A stretch of 64,000 nucleotides of DNA from Proteus sp. FME41 (GTDB taxonomy: Bacteria; Pseudomonadota; Gammaproteobacteria; Enterobacterales; Enterobacteriaceae): contig NZ_JABUYL010000010.1 of NCBI RefSeq assembly GCF_014897315.1, positions 62,001 through 126,000 on the forward strand, read 5' to 3'. Numbering within the stretch: position 1 is the stretch's first letter; each line of letters starts with the position of its first letter. The position numbers and the translations under genes were made by a program. The notes below the pieces were generated by a model that ran no database searches, was not told the DNA's origin, and saw nothing but the letters and a program-made list of their open reading frames with translations. This document shows, in pieces, positions 20,911 to 32,021 of the stretch.

Positions 20911-22257
20911 TTAATCTTCTTTTTCCAACAAAGTCCGTAAACCCGCCGCTTTATTTTCGATTTCAATCCACTCTTGTGAAGGATCAGAGCCTGCAACCAC
21001 ACCAGCACCTGCATACAAAGTCAGTGTATCATCATGTAATTCACCACAGCGCAAACTAACTGCAAATTCTGCATGAGGAAGCGATAAATAGCCCGCAGAA
21101 CCTGCATACCAACGACGTTCGAAAGGTTCATGTTTTCGAATAAAAGCGCGTGCGATACTTCTTGGTAATCCACACACCGCTGCAGTTGGCTGTAAGCGTT
21201 TTAAGCAATCGGTATCATCAGAGTTAATTAATTTACCGTGAATATAACGACGAAGATGTTGCACTTTACGCAATCGGATCACGTCGGCAGGCGAAACATC
21301 AATTCCTTCTACACCACCTTGTAATCGTTGGCAAATATCATCAACAACCACTAAGTTTTCATGCTGATTTTTCTTATCGTTGATCAGCCAGTTTGCAAAT
21401 TCTGTTGCTTGCTGTTCATTGTCAGCGCTCGCCACTGTACCCGCTAATGCTTCGGTATAAAGCATTAATTCATCGCGTTTGTATAACCTTTCAGGCGAAG
21501 AGCCCATAAATGCATCTGACGGTGAAAAGGCCAACATATAATGATAACAATGATGGTTAACATCCCGACTTGCTTTCATAAATTGAATAGCTTTAAGCGG
21601 ACTATCCAACATTAAGCATGTTGCTCTTGCTGGCACCACTTTCTCAAATGAACCTTGACGAATTTCATCTAACGCAATATTAAGATAGTGGCGCCATTGC
21701 TCTTGTGTTAAAGAGTGATTAACACGAGTAACAGAAACCGACAGAGGTTCAATCTCCAGTGCTTCATTTAATGTTTGCAAAAAATCTAAGGTCTCTTTTA
21801 TATCACCTTCATCAAGCAGATTTAAATGAACAGAAAGATGTTGCTGGTGGCGTCTAATTTCAATTCGAGGTAAGAAAAGGTAGGCATCATCCCCTTTTAT
21901 TTCATCTATACGACCAGGAAGAATGGTATCCCACGCATTTAACCCCCAAATACGCACATCATCAATATGGGCATCAGTCTGGTGCATAGCCAAAAACTGG
22001 TGTGCTTCTTGAATATGGTTAAAACAACATAATTGTCCACATGCCGCGACTTCTTCATGCTCATCACGATGTTGCCAATAAAATTGGGGATAATAGACCT
22101 GTGCAGCAAGCCATGAGAGCAACGAAAATGAAACCTCTGATGGCAAGGTGACTTTCAAATGTAAAAGATTACCTTGTGCTGTCAGATTTATTTTTTTAAC
22201 TTTTTCGTACAGTGTCGAAAACACAGGATTAACCTTTTCCACTCCAAATACCCACAA
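20911..22257 (-). CDS. menF: Menaquinone-specific isochorismate synthase MenF
   Basis: Converts chorismate to isochorismate at the head of menaquinone synthesis. 448 residues in the longest frame, 431 in E. coli. The chorismate-binding domain is in the C-terminal half: FEKVVPARATCL, AFMGSSPERLYKRD, TEALAGTVA, VVDDICQRLQGG, LQPTAAVCGLPR, and GAGVVAGSDPSQEWIEIENKAAGLRTLL. The start is not settled: TTG at 22257 lacks a ribosome site, while GTG codons at 22242 and 22224 are alternatives, the former giving the E. coli spacing to LSWLA. Upstream of and co-oriented with menD. Confidence 0.9.
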   Translation of the reverse strand: MWVFGVEKVNPVFSTLYEKVKKINLTAQGNLLHLKVTLPSEVSFSLLSWLAAQVYYPQFYWQHRDEHEEVAACGQLCCFNHIQEAHQFLAMHQTDAHIDDVRIWGLNAWDTILPGRIDEIKGDDAYLFLPRIEIRRHQQHLSVHLNLLDEGDIKETLDFLQTLNEALEIEPLSVSVTRVNHSLTQEQWRHYLNIALDEIRQGSFEKVVPARATCLMLDSPLKAIQFMKASRDVNHHCYHYMLAFSPSDAFMGSSPERLYKRDELMLYTEALAGTVASADNEQQATEFANWLINDKKNQHENLVVVDDICQRLQGGVEGIDVSPADVIRLRKVQHLRRYIHGKLINSDDTDCLKRLQPTAAVCGLPRSIARAFIRKHEPFERRWYAGSAGYLSLPHAEFAVSLRCGELHDDTLTLYAGAGVVAGSDPSQEWIEIENKAAGLRTLLEKED

Positions 22258-22453
22258 CTAATTAAAAGGGAGATTATACGTCTCTATACAAATTATCAAA
22301 GGGCTGATTAATTATAACCTTTGTCATTTATCAAAGTTTTGCATTTTTCATGTTACAAAGTAGGAAGCATTAATCTGTAGGCCTTAAAGAGAAAACCAAT
22401 CCTTCTAAAATAATGCCGTAAAAACAAAAAACATTATACATAAGAGAGGTTAT

Positions 22454-23665
22454 ATGGATACAACCATCTTTAAACACGTAGATAAGATTATTGAAATGCC
22501 AGATGTGCCTAAAGTTGCACTTGGTTTAATATTAGGAGTTGATATCCAAGATGGTCGATTACCTGGCATTGTGACATCTCGTGATTTAATTAAGATAAAA
22601 TCTTATATTAATAAAGTACTTTCCTTTCCTTACAAATTAGAAGATGTTATTAGTTTTATTGGCTACCATGAAATAAGCATACAACAGCTCTCATCTGAAC
22701 ATATTTTATCTCTTTTTGTTAGAATGCGCGAACATGCCTTTGAATGGAATAAGATAGAATATGCAATAAAACAACAGGCTATTGATTTGGAAATTATTGG
22801 TAGAGAGATCACTTCTACGGGTGAAAATATTATTTCATTTATTAGTCAAATGCCATTATTAGTTAAAATATCAACAACGCTACGTGATCTTTCTGATCAA
22901 GAATTAGTTAACATTCGCTATTCACCTCAAGATGAACTGGTTGCAACTCAACTAATTCATATATTAGAAAGTATGAAGCAAGATATTGAAGCCGAACGAG
23001 ATAAAACACTTAAAATAAAAGACAGCTTATCAACATTTAGAAGTAAAATTATTGGAGGAAAAGATAATCAAAATGTTTCCCATCACTCTATTTATCATGA
23101 AGTCATTAATAAAAAGAGATTAATTAATGAGTTTTACAATAACAACAACATCTCACTTACGGAGGAGCGAGATTTACTGATTGAGGATATTGCAATATTA
23201 AAAGAAGAATATAAGAACTATGTTGGCCTCGCCTTTACAGGCCTTGCTGCGGGTATTATTGGTGTTATTATTACAGGCGGTATTTTTGGCGCAAAAGCAG
23301 AAAAAATACGAAAAAAAAGAAATGAATTAATCGAAAGAGTAAAAATTCTCAATAAAGACATAGACATCTATACAGGTCTATCCTTACATTTAAACTCCCT
23401 TTATATTGAATTAGAGGAAATCGAACAACTCATTGAAGATACTAATATGGCATTAGAACATATTGAATATGTATGGCAAGCCATATTAACTGAAATTGAA
23501 GCCTCAATTACTAATTTTAATAAAATTAACAATGCATTAGAACTGATTAAATTTAGTATTTATCTCGAAAAAATCATCTCACCTTGGTATATGGTTATTG
23601 GCTATTCTAAGGAGATTTTGCTTTCTTTTGATGAGGCACTCTCTTCTTTTTATTCATCAAATTAA
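22454..23665 (+). CDS. xaxA: Alpha-xenorhabdolysin-type binary toxin, A component (XaxA/YaxA-like)
   Basis: Resembles XaxA/YaxA, one half of a two-component alpha-helical pore-forming toxin of Xenorhabdus, Photorhabdus and Yersinia. 403 residues, mostly long helices and coiled-coil-like stretches. There is no signal peptide, as usual for the family. One strongly hydrophobic segment at about residues 256-280 (GLAFTGLAAGIIGVIITGG), followed by the basic stretch KAEKIRKKR, is the likely membrane-penetrating element. AGAGAGG ribosome site 8 nt before the ATG. First gene of a two-gene operon, 15 bp before the B component. More AT-rich than its neighbours and located where the backbone passes from men to nuo, suggesting acquisition. 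Call made by pattern, not by search. Confidence 0.75.
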   Translation: MDTTIFKHVDKIIEMPDVPKVALGLILGVDIQDGRLPGIVTSRDLIKIKSYINKVLSFPYKLEDVISFIGYHEISIQQLSSEHILSLFVRMREHAFEWNKIEYAIKQQAIDLEIIGREITSTGENIISFISQMPLLVKISTTLRDLSDQELVNIRYSPQDELVATQLIHILESMKQDIEAERDKTLKIKDSLSTFRSKIIGGKDNQNVSHHSIYHEVINKKRLINEFYNNNNISLTEERDLLIEDIAILKEEYKNYVGLAFTGLAAGIIGVIITGGIFGAKAEKIRKKRNELIERVKILNKDIDIYTGLSLHLNSLYIELEEIEQLIEDTNMALEHIEYVWQAILTEIEASITNFNKINNALELIKFSIYLEKIISPWYMVIGYSKEILLSFDEALSSFYSSN

Positions 23666-23680
23666 CAAAAGGATCTTGTT

Positions 23681-24715
23681 ATGAATAATCATAAAAAAAA
23701 TTCAACATTAGAATCCATATTCAAACATAATGAATTATTCCATGCCTATCGAAATATTCTTCACTTAAGCAATAATAAGTGCTATATGAATGAAGAATTT
23801 GATAACGAATTAACAATTTTTATAGAAAGAAACAATAAAAATATAGAGAATATAATTTATTTTTCACTTGTATTAAAAAGCCGATTAAGACAAAAATTAC
23901 TTAATGATGTTTTTAAAACAATTAACGAAATTGACAATGAGATAAAAAAAGATTTACTCAATAAAGATTTAAAAAAAAGATTAGAAGAAGAGAAAGAAGA
24001 AATATTAGCAATATTTTTTAATGAAATTGATGAAACAAAAAATATTATTAATGAACATAATTTATTCCTCTCAACTGAAATACAACAACTAAAAATGCAA
24101 TTTATTAGTGATAAAATAGCTCCTTTTATCAATGATAATAAAAGAATAATTAATACGTTAATAAAAGAAATTTCAGCGCTAGAGTACACTGCCGAAAAAA
24201 CCAAAAAAGAGCTGAATATTATACGTGAAAGTGAAGAAATCTTAAACAAACGTAGTTTTTTCGATCTTTTCAAAAATTCAATTCCGTTAAAATCAGAAAT
24301 TGAAAGCCTCAACATTGAAGCAAAAGAAAAAAACACATTATCATTATTAGTGGAAATTCTTAATAGCCTATTTTCTGCATTAGATTATGGTTTTTCTTAT
24401 ACTAAAATTGTTGAAACTCGTCATCAACTCACGTCGCTCTATCTAGATCAAATTAAACAACTCAATCAATTAAAAAACAAAAAGAAAAATACACTATTCA
24501 CCTTGAAACATTATTATAAATTAGTAGATATTGATTATTTTCTACAAAAATTCATTGAACAATTAGAACTATTAAATAAATTTTGGAATGATCTCAATGT
24601 ACAGTTTAGTCTTTTGAAAAATGATATTTTATTAACAGAAGATATCATTATTCCTATTTTCTCGTTTTTAGATGACTTTGCTTTATATTATGGCGACACA
24701 GAGAAAAGAAGATAA
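23681..24715 (+). CDS. xaxB: Alpha-xenorhabdolysin-type binary toxin, B component (XaxB/YaxB-like)
   Basis: 344 residues, nearly all predicted helix and rich in Lys, Glu, Asn and Leu, with the size and operon position of XaxB/YaxB, which forms heterodimers with the A component to assemble the pore. No signal peptide and no long apolar segment; the least charged stretch is around SLLVEILNSLFSALDYGFSYTK (residues 223-244). AAGGA ribosome site before the ATG and only 15 bp from xaxA, so the two are co-expressed. Very AT-rich, with several poly-A tracts. Much of the identification rests on pairing with the A gene. Confidence 0.7.
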   Translation: MNNHKKNSTLESIFKHNELFHAYRNILHLSNNKCYMNEEFDNELTIFIERNNKNIENIIYFSLVLKSRLRQKLLNDVFKTINEIDNEIKKDLLNKDLKKRLEEEKEEILAIFFNEIDETKNIINEHNLFLSTEIQQLKMQFISDKIAPFINDNKRIINTLIKEISALEYTAEKTKKELNIIRESEEILNKRSFFDLFKNSIPLKSEIESLNIEAKEKNTLSLLVEILNSLFSALDYGFSYTKIVETRHQLTSLYLDQIKQLNQLKNKKKNTLFTLKHYYKLVDIDYFLQKFIEQLELLNKFWNDLNVQFSLLKNDILLTEDIIIPIFSFLDDFALYYGDTEKRR

Positions 24716-24731
24716 AAGTTAAATGCGTAAA

Positions 24732-24760
24732 AAAACGGCTCTATTAAAGAGCCGTTTTAT
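24732..24760. terminator. Bidirectional terminator between xaxB and nuoN
   Basis: AAAACGGCTC, 7-nt loop, GAGCCGTTTT: a 10-bp stem with T tracts on both strands between convergent genes. Confidence 0.88.
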
Positions 24761-24784
24761 GCTTTGAATCTTCAATTATGACGA

Positions 24785-26254
24785 TTAGTTTACAGCAGGT
24801 GCAATAATCGCAAAATTCGTTAATTCGATAAGGGGTTGTGGCCACACACCTAAAGCAATAACAATAATTGCACAAATTAGTGCAACAAATGTTGCCATGT
24901 TTTGTGATGTTGTCGAAATTGCAGGGGTGTTGTCATTGTCTGGTTTACGCAAGAAAACAATGGCAGCAGCACGTAGGTAATAGAATAAACCTATCGCACT
25001 TCCTAACACGACCATACCTGTTAACCACCATAAGCTTGAGTTAATACCCGCCATAATGACATACAGTTTACCTATGAAACCTAAGGTAATGGGTACACCC
25101 GCCAGTGATAACATCATCAGTGACATCACAATAGCAACAACAGGACGGCGCCAGAATAATCCACGATAATCTTCTAATGAATCCATTTCGCTTTCACGAT
25201 AAGGACTCGAAGCAACCGCGATTGCACCAAATGCTCCTAAGCTTGCAAATAAGTAACCTGCTAAATAAATCTCAGCAGTTTCTTGTGCCAATATAGGGCT
25301 GTATTGTAATACGATCAATGCCACTAACAGATAACCAAGATGTGATACTGAAGAGTAACCCAGTAAGCGCTTCACGCTCTTTTGCGTTAATGCCATGATG
25401 TTACCAAACAAGATAGAAGCAATTGCCATGAAACCTAAAATCATACGCAAGGTTTCACTATCTGCTGCGGGTGCTTCAAGGAATAAACGCATCACAACCG
25501 CAAAAATACCAATCTTACTTGCGGTAGCTAAGAATGCTCCCGTTGGTGCTGGCGCACCTTGGTAAACATCCGGAGTCCACAGTTGGAATGGGAATAACGA
25601 TAATTTAAACCCAATTCCCACTAACATCATACCTAAACCTGCAAGCACTAACGGTTTATGAATATTGCTATCATTTAGGCTTTGGCCCATTGCAGTAAAG
25701 GAAAGATTGCCGGCTTCTGCGTATAAAAGCGCCATACCAAACAGTAAGAAAGAAGACGCTGCCGCAGAAAGCAGCATGTATTTAATACCCGCTTCCAGTG
25801 ATGGACGTTGTTGGAACGCATAACCGATAAGACCAAACAGTGGTAATGTCAGTAATTCAATTCCAATAAACATCGATGCAAAATGGTGAGCAGAAGAGAG
25901 TAAAATCCCGCCCACTACTGCGATCGAAATCAGCAAGTAAAATTCTTCTTTATTATCTTGGTAACCTTCTAACCAAGGATAAGCAAAAGCGATAGTACCA
26001 ATACCCGAAAGAATAACTAGCGCTGTAAAGAAGCTAGAATATCCATCAACATGGTAAAGCGTGGTCACATCCACTACGCCAAGTGCATTAACGTAATAGA
26101 GTGATCCCAACGCAATAATGAAACCCGTTGCTGTCAAAGTGGCAATGGTAAAATGATCGCGTCGCCACGCAATGGACAGCATCACAACCACCACCGTCAA
26201 TCCGACGATTAATAGCGGTAGCATTGCGATCAATTGTTCAGGAGTTATTGTCAT
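24785..26254 (-). CDS. nuoN: NADH-quinone oxidoreductase subunit N
   Basis: Antiporter-like proton-pumping membrane subunit of complex I. 489 residues with about 14 hydrophobic segments. Typical blocks: [65 protein letters not shown] with the conserved Lys residues, and [19 protein letters not shown]. Last gene of the nuo operon, 6 bp after nuoM, ending at the bidirectional terminator. Confidence 0.97.
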   Translation of the reverse strand: MTITPEQLIAMLPLLIVGLTVVVVMLSIAWRRDHFTIATLTATGFIIALGSLYYVNALGVVDVTTLYHVDGYSSFFTALVILSGIGTIAFAYPWLEGYQDNKEEFYLLISIAVVGGILLSSAHHFASMFIGIELLTLPLFGLIGYAFQQRPSLEAGIKYMLLSAAASSFLLFGMALLYAEAGNLSFTAMGQSLNDSNIHKPLVLAGLGMMLVGIGFKLSLFPFQLWTPDVYQGAPAPTGAFLATASKIGIFAVVMRLFLEAPAADSETLRMILGFMAIASILFGNIMALTQKSVKRLLGYSSVSHLGYLLVALIVLQYSPILAQETAEIYLAGYLFASLGAFGAIAVASSPYRESEMDSLEDYRGLFWRRPVVAIVMSLMMLSLAGVPITLGFIGKLYVIMAGINSSLWWLTGMVVLGSAIGLFYYLRAAAIVFLRKPDNDNTPAISTTSQNMATFVALICAIIVIALGVWPQPLIELTNFAIIAPAVN

Positions 26255-26260
26255 GGCGAA

Positions 26261-27790
26261 TTACGGCCTTACTGTTGAAATAGAAGCGGAATACCAAGTC
26301 TGGAGATTTTCCATCGCTGATGCTGATGTGTCTAATACAGGTTGAGGGAAGAAGCCCAAAATAACCAGTAAAACCACCAATGTGATCAGGATAATAAACT
26401 CTCTCAGATCCAGCCCTTTATAGGTTCTTTCAGCTGTTTTCGGCGAACCATAGTAAGCTTGTTGCATCATCCACAGTGCGTAGACAGAAGCAAAAACTAA
26501 ACCAAAGACCGAAATAATCGTAATCAGCTTAAAGTTGCCATAAGTACCAAACAGGATCATAAACTCACCAACAAAGTTACCTGTTCCGGGCATACCTAAA
26601 GAGGCAACCGCAAAGAACAGTGAAAATGCAGGTAAGAAACGGATGCTTTTCCACAGTCCGCCCATTTGATTCATATCGCGTGTACCTAAACGCTCATACA
26701 GCATGCCACACATGATAAATAGACCTGCTGCTGACAAACCGTTGGTGATCATTTGAATAATCGCACCTTGGTAAGCCAATACAGAGCCAGCATAAATCGC
26801 AATCACGATAAAGCCCATGTGAGAAATACTACTATAAGCCGCAAGGCGTTTAATATCTGTCTGACGGAAGGCTAACAGTGCTGCGTAGAATACCGTAATT
26901 AGCCCTAACCACATTGCCACAGGAGCCAGTAATGCAGATGCCTCAGGGAATAATGGTAAGTTAAAACGCAATAGACCATAAGCGGCTGTTTTAAGCAAAA
27001 TACCCGATAAATCGACTGAACCTGCGGTAGGTGCTTCTGCGTGCGCATCAGCTAACCAGCCGTGGACAGGAACAATTGGCATTTTCACCGCAAAAGCAGC
27101 AAAGAAACCTAACATCAGGATAAATTGCAGTTCAGAACCTAATACCGTATGAGCTTGCAATAAAGTGTCATAGTTAAACGTCCAAATACCTGTTTCACGG
27201 TAGAAAGCCACCGCTAAACCGATAATGGCCAGCAACATTAACAGGCCACTTGCCTGTGTATAGATAAAGAATTTTGTTGCCGCACTAACGTGTTGTTTAT
27301 CACTACTTCCTTTGTGTCCCCATAAAGAAATCAGGAAATACATTGGGATCAACATCATTTCCCAGAAGAAGAAGAATAAGAACAAGTCAGTCGCTAAGAA
27401 TACGCCCATTACACCCGCTAAGATCCACAGCAGGTTAAAATGGAAAGCGCCTTGTGATGGCTGATTTTCGCTCCACGAAGAGAGCACCGCTAAAATACCT
27501 AAAATCGCGGTTAATACTGTCATCAGTAATGACATGCCATCAAGTGCAAACTGGATATTAATCCCTAAAGCTGGGATCCACGGTTCAAAGAAAAACTCTG
27601 TCCACCGAGGTGCTCCATCCGCACTGATTAGTTGATAATCGCCCTGCAACCAGAGTTGCACAGAAATAACGAGTGTTAATCCCATCGTCAGCAACGCAAC
27701 CCAGCGAGGGACTTGCGAGCCGATTCGTTCAGCCTGCCAACTTAGCAGGCCACCGATGAAGGGAATAAGTATTAGCCAGGGTAATAACAT
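26261..27790 (-). CDS. nuoM: NADH-quinone oxidoreductase subunit M
   Basis: Antiporter-like proton-pumping subunit of complex I, 509 residues, about 14 membrane helices. Key conserved elements: FFFFWEMMLIPMYFLISLWG with the essential Glu, KMPIVPVHGWLADAHAEAPTAGSVDLSGILLKTAAYGLLR, and KRLAAYSSISHMGFIVIAIYA. Between nuoL (20 bp) and nuoN (6 bp) in the operon. Confidence 0.97.
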   Translation of the reverse strand: MLLPWLILIPFIGGLLSWQAERIGSQVPRWVALLTMGLTLVISVQLWLQGDYQLISADGAPRWTEFFFEPWIPALGINIQFALDGMSLLMTVLTAILGILAVLSSWSENQPSQGAFHFNLLWILAGVMGVFLATDLFLFFFFWEMMLIPMYFLISLWGHKGSSDKQHVSAATKFFIYTQASGLLMLLAIIGLAVAFYRETGIWTFNYDTLLQAHTVLGSELQFILMLGFFAAFAVKMPIVPVHGWLADAHAEAPTAGSVDLSGILLKTAAYGLLRFNLPLFPEASALLAPVAMWLGLITVFYAALLAFRQTDIKRLAAYSSISHMGFIVIAIYAGSVLAYQGAIIQMITNGLSAAGLFIMCGMLYERLGTRDMNQMGGLWKSIRFLPAFSLFFAVASLGMPGTGNFVGEFMILFGTYGNFKLITIISVFGLVFASVYALWMMQQAYYGSPKTAERTYKGLDLREFIILITLVVLLVILGFFPQPVLDTSASAMENLQTWYSASISTVRP

Positions 27791-27809
27791 GGCGCAATGT
27801 GTCCCTTAA

Positions 27810-29645
27810 TTAAACCAGAAGCAGCAGAGCGATGACCAGCACTGCACCTAAACCGAGAGAAGCCGCATACCAACGTGCTAATCCATTTTCACTGAAACTT
27901 AATCCTTTATTGGCGCCTTTAAGCAGACAACCGAATAAATTAAAGAATTGGTTAACAGGATCATTTTGGATAAGCCACGCCGCCCCTTTATAAGGTTTGA
28001 CAAACAGCACTTCATACAGCGCATCGAATCCCCAAGCATGTAACCACCATGTTGAGAAGAAACGACCTGTACGAGTATTGGCAACTTTAGAAACACATTG
28101 ACGCTGTTTCAAATATAGCCATGCTGCAATGGCAACGCCTACTATCGCGACCACACCAGAAAGTATTTCTAACACATACTTACCATCATGAGATACGTTT
28201 CCTTCAGGGAAAACGGCACCTAACGGTTGAGTAATTAATGCACCGATGAACGTCGATAACAGTGCTAATACCGCTAATGGGAAAGTATGTGTAAAACCTT
28301 TAACTTGGTGTGCTTCGGTTTTGGTTTCACCATGGAATACGATGAAAATCAAACGGAAGGTATAAAGCGACGTAAATAATGCGCCCACTAAACCTGCTAG
28401 CATTAAGTTAACATGCCCGTTTGAGTACGCACCCCATAAGATTTCATCTTTACTGAAGAACCCTGCAGTTAACAGTGGTAATGCAGCTAATGCGCCACCA
28501 CCAATTAAAAAGCATGCATAAACAAATGGGATCTTCTTACGTAGCCCGCCCATCTTAAAGATATTTTGTTCGTGGTGGCAGGCAACAATCACCGAGCCTG
28601 CAGATAAGAACAACAATGCTTTAAAGAAAGCGTGGGTCATTAAGTGGAAAATTGCCGCATCCCATGCTTGAGCGCCTAACGCCAAGAACATATAACCAAT
28701 TTGGCTCATGGTTGAATAAGCAAGAATACGCTTGATATCGGTTTGTACTAAAGCCGCAAAACCGGCTAAAACTAATGTTAGTGCACCAATAATACCGACT
28801 AGCTCTAATACTTCTGGTGCCATTAAGAATAGCGCATTGCTACGTGCTACTAAGTACACACCTGCCGTCACCATGGTCGCAGCATGAATTAATGCTGATA
28901 CCGGTGTTGGGCCTGCCATTGCATCAGCTAACCAAGTTTGTAATGGAAGCTGTGCTGATTTACCCACTGCACCGCCTAATACCATTAACATTGCCCAGTT
29001 AATAACGCTTGAACCTACTGCTAATTGCTCAGGAGCCAGCACTGCCATTTCACGGAAGCTTAATGTCCCTAATTGGTCAAACAGGATAAACATACCGATA
29101 GCTAAGAACACATCCCCGACACGCGTTACGATAAATGCTTTCATCGCTGCTGCGCCGTTTGCTGGATTGGTGTAATAGAAACCAATTAACAGGTAACTAC
29201 ATAAACCAACACCTTCCCACCCCATGTACATCAACATCATGTTATCAGCGAGCACTAAGAGAACCATACTTGCGATAAATAAGTTGGTATAAGCAAAGAA
29301 GCGTGAATACCCTTCTTCACCACGCATATACCATGATGCGTACATATGAATAAGAAAGCCAACACCGGTAATAACACCGAGCATAGTTAACGACAGACCA
29401 TCAAGAACCAGCGTAAACGGAATATTGAAATTCCCTGCTGACATCCAGTTCCATAACGTCAGAACGTAAGTTTCTTGCCCATTAGCAAAGAAATCTAAGC
29501 CAGCCCAAAGTGTCACTAAGGCTGATAAACCAACCGAACCGGTACCAATCCATGCTGATACGTTTTCAGACCAACGACCGCGTGAGAAAGCGAGCAGTAA
29601 AAATCCCAGCAGTGGTAGCAGAAAGGTTAAATAGAGTATATTCAT
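27810..29645 (-). CDS. nuoL: NADH-quinone oxidoreductase subunit L
   Basis: Distal antiporter-like subunit of complex I that carries the long lateral helix along the membrane arm. 611 residues (613 in E. coli), about 16 membrane segments. Conserved blocks: [57 protein letters not shown], and [20 protein letters not shown]. Start overlaps nuoK by 4 bp (ATGA type), giving coupled translation. Confidence 0.97.
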   Translation of the reverse strand: MNILYLTFLLPLLGFLLLAFSRGRWSENVSAWIGTGSVGLSALVTLWAGLDFFANGQETYVLTLWNWMSAGNFNIPFTLVLDGLSLTMLGVITGVGFLIHMYASWYMRGEEGYSRFFAYTNLFIASMVLLVLADNMMLMYMGWEGVGLCSYLLIGFYYTNPANGAAAMKAFIVTRVGDVFLAIGMFILFDQLGTLSFREMAVLAPEQLAVGSSVINWAMLMVLGGAVGKSAQLPLQTWLADAMAGPTPVSALIHAATMVTAGVYLVARSNALFLMAPEVLELVGIIGALTLVLAGFAALVQTDIKRILAYSTMSQIGYMFLALGAQAWDAAIFHLMTHAFFKALLFLSAGSVIVACHHEQNIFKMGGLRKKIPFVYACFLIGGGALAALPLLTAGFFSKDEILWGAYSNGHVNLMLAGLVGALFTSLYTFRLIFIVFHGETKTEAHQVKGFTHTFPLAVLALLSTFIGALITQPLGAVFPEGNVSHDGKYVLEILSGVVAIVGVAIAAWLYLKQRQCVSKVANTRTGRFFSTWWLHAWGFDALYEVLFVKPYKGAAWLIQNDPVNQFFNLFGCLLKGANKGLSFSENGLARWYAASLGLGAVLVIALLLLV

Positions 29646-29944
29646 CCGCGCATCTCACTGACTGAATCAATATTGATATTTTGGCGATGTCTATGAAGCT
29701 GTAACAACAATGCCAAACCAATACTTGCCTCTGCCGCCGCCAAACTGATAGCCAGAATATACATTATCTGTCCATCGGTTTGACCCCAAAAGCTACCACC
29801 AACAACAAATGCCAGTGCAGCCGCATTAATCATAATTTCTAGTCCGATCAACATAAACAACAGGTTGCGGCGAAGTACTAAGCAGGTAAAACCTAACACA
29901 AACAGTACCGCAGCCAAGATCAAACCATGTTGAAGAGGTATCAT
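29642..29944 (-). CDS. nuoK: NADH-quinone oxidoreductase subunit K
   Basis: Small membrane subunit of complex I, homologous to MrpC. Exactly 100 residues as in E. coli, three hydrophobic helices, with the conserved membrane glutamates in [19 protein letters not shown] and [14 protein letters not shown]. Overlaps nuoJ and nuoL by 4 bp each. Confidence 0.97.
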   Translation of the reverse strand: MIPLQHGLILAAVLFVLGFTCLVLRRNLLFMLIGLEIMINAAALAFVVGGSFWGQTDGQIMYILAISLAAAEASIGLALLLQLHRHRQNINIDSVSEMRG

Positions 29945-30474
29945 TTTTGCTCCCCTGCGTTTTCGTTTTCGACAAGATCGTCATGGCTCTGATCACGACC
30001 AATGTGATAAGCAACAATTAATCCTGACAGCAACAGCACAGATGCTAACTCAACCGCCAGAATATAAGGCCCGAATAAACTAATACCGACCTCTTTCGCA
30101 CCAATCACGTCTCCAGCAATTTCACCGTGAGTCACACTACTAATGGCATAAATTAATACCGCTAATAGTGTGAGAGATAAAAGTGCAGGCCCAATCCAAA
30201 ACTTCGGTTGTAGCCACTTTTTCTCTTGATCAACGACGGATTTACCTAAGTTGAGCATCATCACCACGAAAACGAATAACACCATAATGGCGCCAGCGTA
30301 AACGATGATTTCTAAAGCACCTGCAAAATAAGCGCCTAGTGAGAAGAAAACCACAGAGAGTGCAATCAATGAAATCACTAAGTACAACAGTGCGTGTACC
30401 GGATTGGTATGAGTGATGACTCTCAGTGTTGCAAGGATGGCAATCAGCCCCGCGATGTAAAATGCAAATTCCAT
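29941..30474 (-). CDS. nuoJ: NADH-quinone oxidoreductase subunit J
   Basis: Membrane subunit of complex I, 177 residues with five hydrophobic segments. The conserved glycine- and tyrosine-containing helix reads [22 protein letters not shown], the helix whose pi-bulge rearranges during turnover in known structures. The C-terminal tail is hydrophilic ([17 protein letters not shown]). Twelve bp after nuoI and overlapping nuoK. Confidence 0.96.
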   Translation of the reverse strand: MEFAFYIAGLIAILATLRVITHTNPVHALLYLVISLIALSVVFFSLGAYFAGALEIIVYAGAIMVLFVFVVMMLNLGKSVVDQEKKWLQPKFWIGPALLSLTLLAVLIYAISSVTHGEIAGDVIGAKEVGISLFGPYILAVELASVLLLSGLIVAYHIGRDQSHDDLVENENAGEQK

Positions 30475-30486
30475 GAATATCGCTCC

Positions 30487-31029
30487 TTACGGTAACAGGC
30501 TTTTGACATCGATAGGTTTAGCTTCATCATCCGCTTCACCTTTATCTTTGCCGTTAATCGCCATACCTGTTTTATGGTAAAAGTTATATTCAGGATATTT
30601 GCCGGGCCCTGAAATTAACAAATCGTCTTTTTCATAAACCAGATCCTGACGCTTAAACTCACCCATTTCGAAATCAGGCGTTAATTGTAATGCCGTCGTT
30701 GGACAAGCTTCTTCACATAAACCGCAGAAGATACAGCGCGAAAAGTTGATGCGGAAAAACTCCGGATACCAACGACCATCTTCATGTTCTGCTTTCTGTA
30801 ATGAAATACAGCCTACTGGACAGACTGCTGCACACAAGTTACAAGCAACACAGCGCTCTTCACCATCGGGATCGCGCGTCAACACAATACGTCCACGGTA
30901 ACGTGGTGCAACATTGACAGGTTCTTCCGGGTACATCTGTGTTTCGCGTTTGGCGAAGGCATGTAAGCCTATCATCCAAATGCTTCGTACCTGGGTGCCG
31001 AAACCAGTCAATAACTCTTTTAAAGTCAT
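30487..31029 (-). CDS. nuoI: NADH-quinone oxidoreductase subunit I (two 4Fe-4S clusters)
   Basis: Peripheral-arm subunit that passes electrons through clusters N6a and N6b towards NuoB. 180 residues, as in E. coli. Two complete ferredoxin motifs: [15 protein letters not shown] and [18 protein letters not shown] start with the conserved [19 protein letters not shown]. Fourteen bp after nuoH. Confidence 0.97.
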   Translation of the reverse strand: MTLKELLTGFGTQVRSIWMIGLHAFAKRETQMYPEEPVNVAPRYRGRIVLTRDPDGEERCVACNLCAAVCPVGCISLQKAEHEDGRWYPEFFRINFSRCIFCGLCEEACPTTALQLTPDFEMGEFKRQDLVYEKDDLLISGPGKYPEYNFYHKTGMAINGKDKGEADDEAKPIDVKSLLP

Positions 31030-31043
31030 GGTTCAATCACCCC

Positions 31044-32021
31044 TTATTGAGCGTTGTAAAGTATCACTGCAGCAGTTACCAGCAGATTGATAAGTGTTAA
31101 CGGTAAGCAAATTTTCCAACCAAAAGACATCACTTGGTCGTAACGCGGACGCGGTAACGATGCACGAATAAGGATAAACATCATCATGAAGAACCCTGTT
31201 TTTAGTGCAAACCAAATGAATGATGGTAAGAAAGGTCCTTGCCAACCCCCAAAGAATAACGTCACGATAAGACCAGACACCGCAACGATCCCGATATATT
31301 CACCAACAAAGAACAGACCGAATTTCATACCGGAATATTCAATGTGATAACCATCAGCCAGCTCTTGCTCTGCTTCTGGTTGGTCAAATGGATGACGGTG
31401 ACAAACGGCAACCCCTGCAATCGCAAATGTGATAAAACCAAAGAATTGAGGAATAACGTTCCACACATTGGCTTGTGAGTTCACGATATCAGTCAGGTTA
31501 AAAGAGCCTGCTTGAGCAACAACCCCTAAGATAGAGAGTCCTAAAAACACCTCATAACTCACGGTTTGAGCTGATGCGCGCATTGCACCTAATAAAGAAT
31601 ATTTGTTGTTACTTGACCAGCCCGCAAATAACACGGCATAAACCGCAATACCTGCAACCATCAAGAAGAACAAAATACCGATATTTAAGTCAGCGACAAC
31701 CCACGTTGAGCTAACAGGAACAATGGCAAAAGACAGTAGCAAAGATGAAAACGCAATCACGGGTGCAATCGTAAAGATAAAGCGGTCAGCAAATTTCGGG
31801 ATCCAGTCCTCTTTAAAGAACATTTTGATCATATCCGCAATGAGCTGAGCTGAACCTGCATAACCGACACGGTTAGGCCCATAACGATTTTGGAATAAGC
31901 CCAGTAAACGGCGTTCACCCATACTCATAAAAGCACCACAGGTGACAACAACCAGTAAAATCACCACAGCTTTTAAAACAGTGAGTAAAATCTCGATAAC
32001 TTCAGGAGATAACCAGCTCAT
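31044..32021 (-). CDS. nuoH: NADH-quinone oxidoreductase subunit H
   Basis: Membrane subunit at the junction with the peripheral arm; forms much of the quinone entry channel. 325 residues, as in E. coli, with about eight membrane helices. Conserved blocks: [39 protein letters not shown], and [22 protein letters not shown] with the acidic loop. Shares one base with the end of nuoG. Confidence 0.97.
   Translation of the reverse strand: MSWLSPEVIEILLTVLKAVVILLVVVTCGAFMSMGERRLLGLFQNRYGPNRVGYAGSAQLIADMIKMFFKEDWIPKFADRFIFTIAPVIAFSSLLLSFAIVPVSSTWVVADLNIGILFFLMVAGIAVYAVLFAGWSSNNKYSLLGAMRASAQTVSYEVFLGLSILGVVAQAGSFNLTDIVNSQANVWNVIPQFFGFITFAIAGVAVCHRHPFDQPEAEQELADGYHIEYSGMKFGLFFVGEYIGIVAVSGLIVTLFFGGWQGPFLPSFIWFALKTGFFMMMFILIRASLPRPRYDQVMSFGWKICLPLTLINLLVTAAVILYNAQ

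Noticed and set aside
23857..24336. 159-codon open frame on the minus strand inside xaxB
   Set aside because: Antisense shadow of xaxB. Its Ser/Leu/Ile-rich translation is the mirror of the Lys/Glu/Asn-rich, AT-biased toxin gene, and it has no ribosome site or family resemblance.
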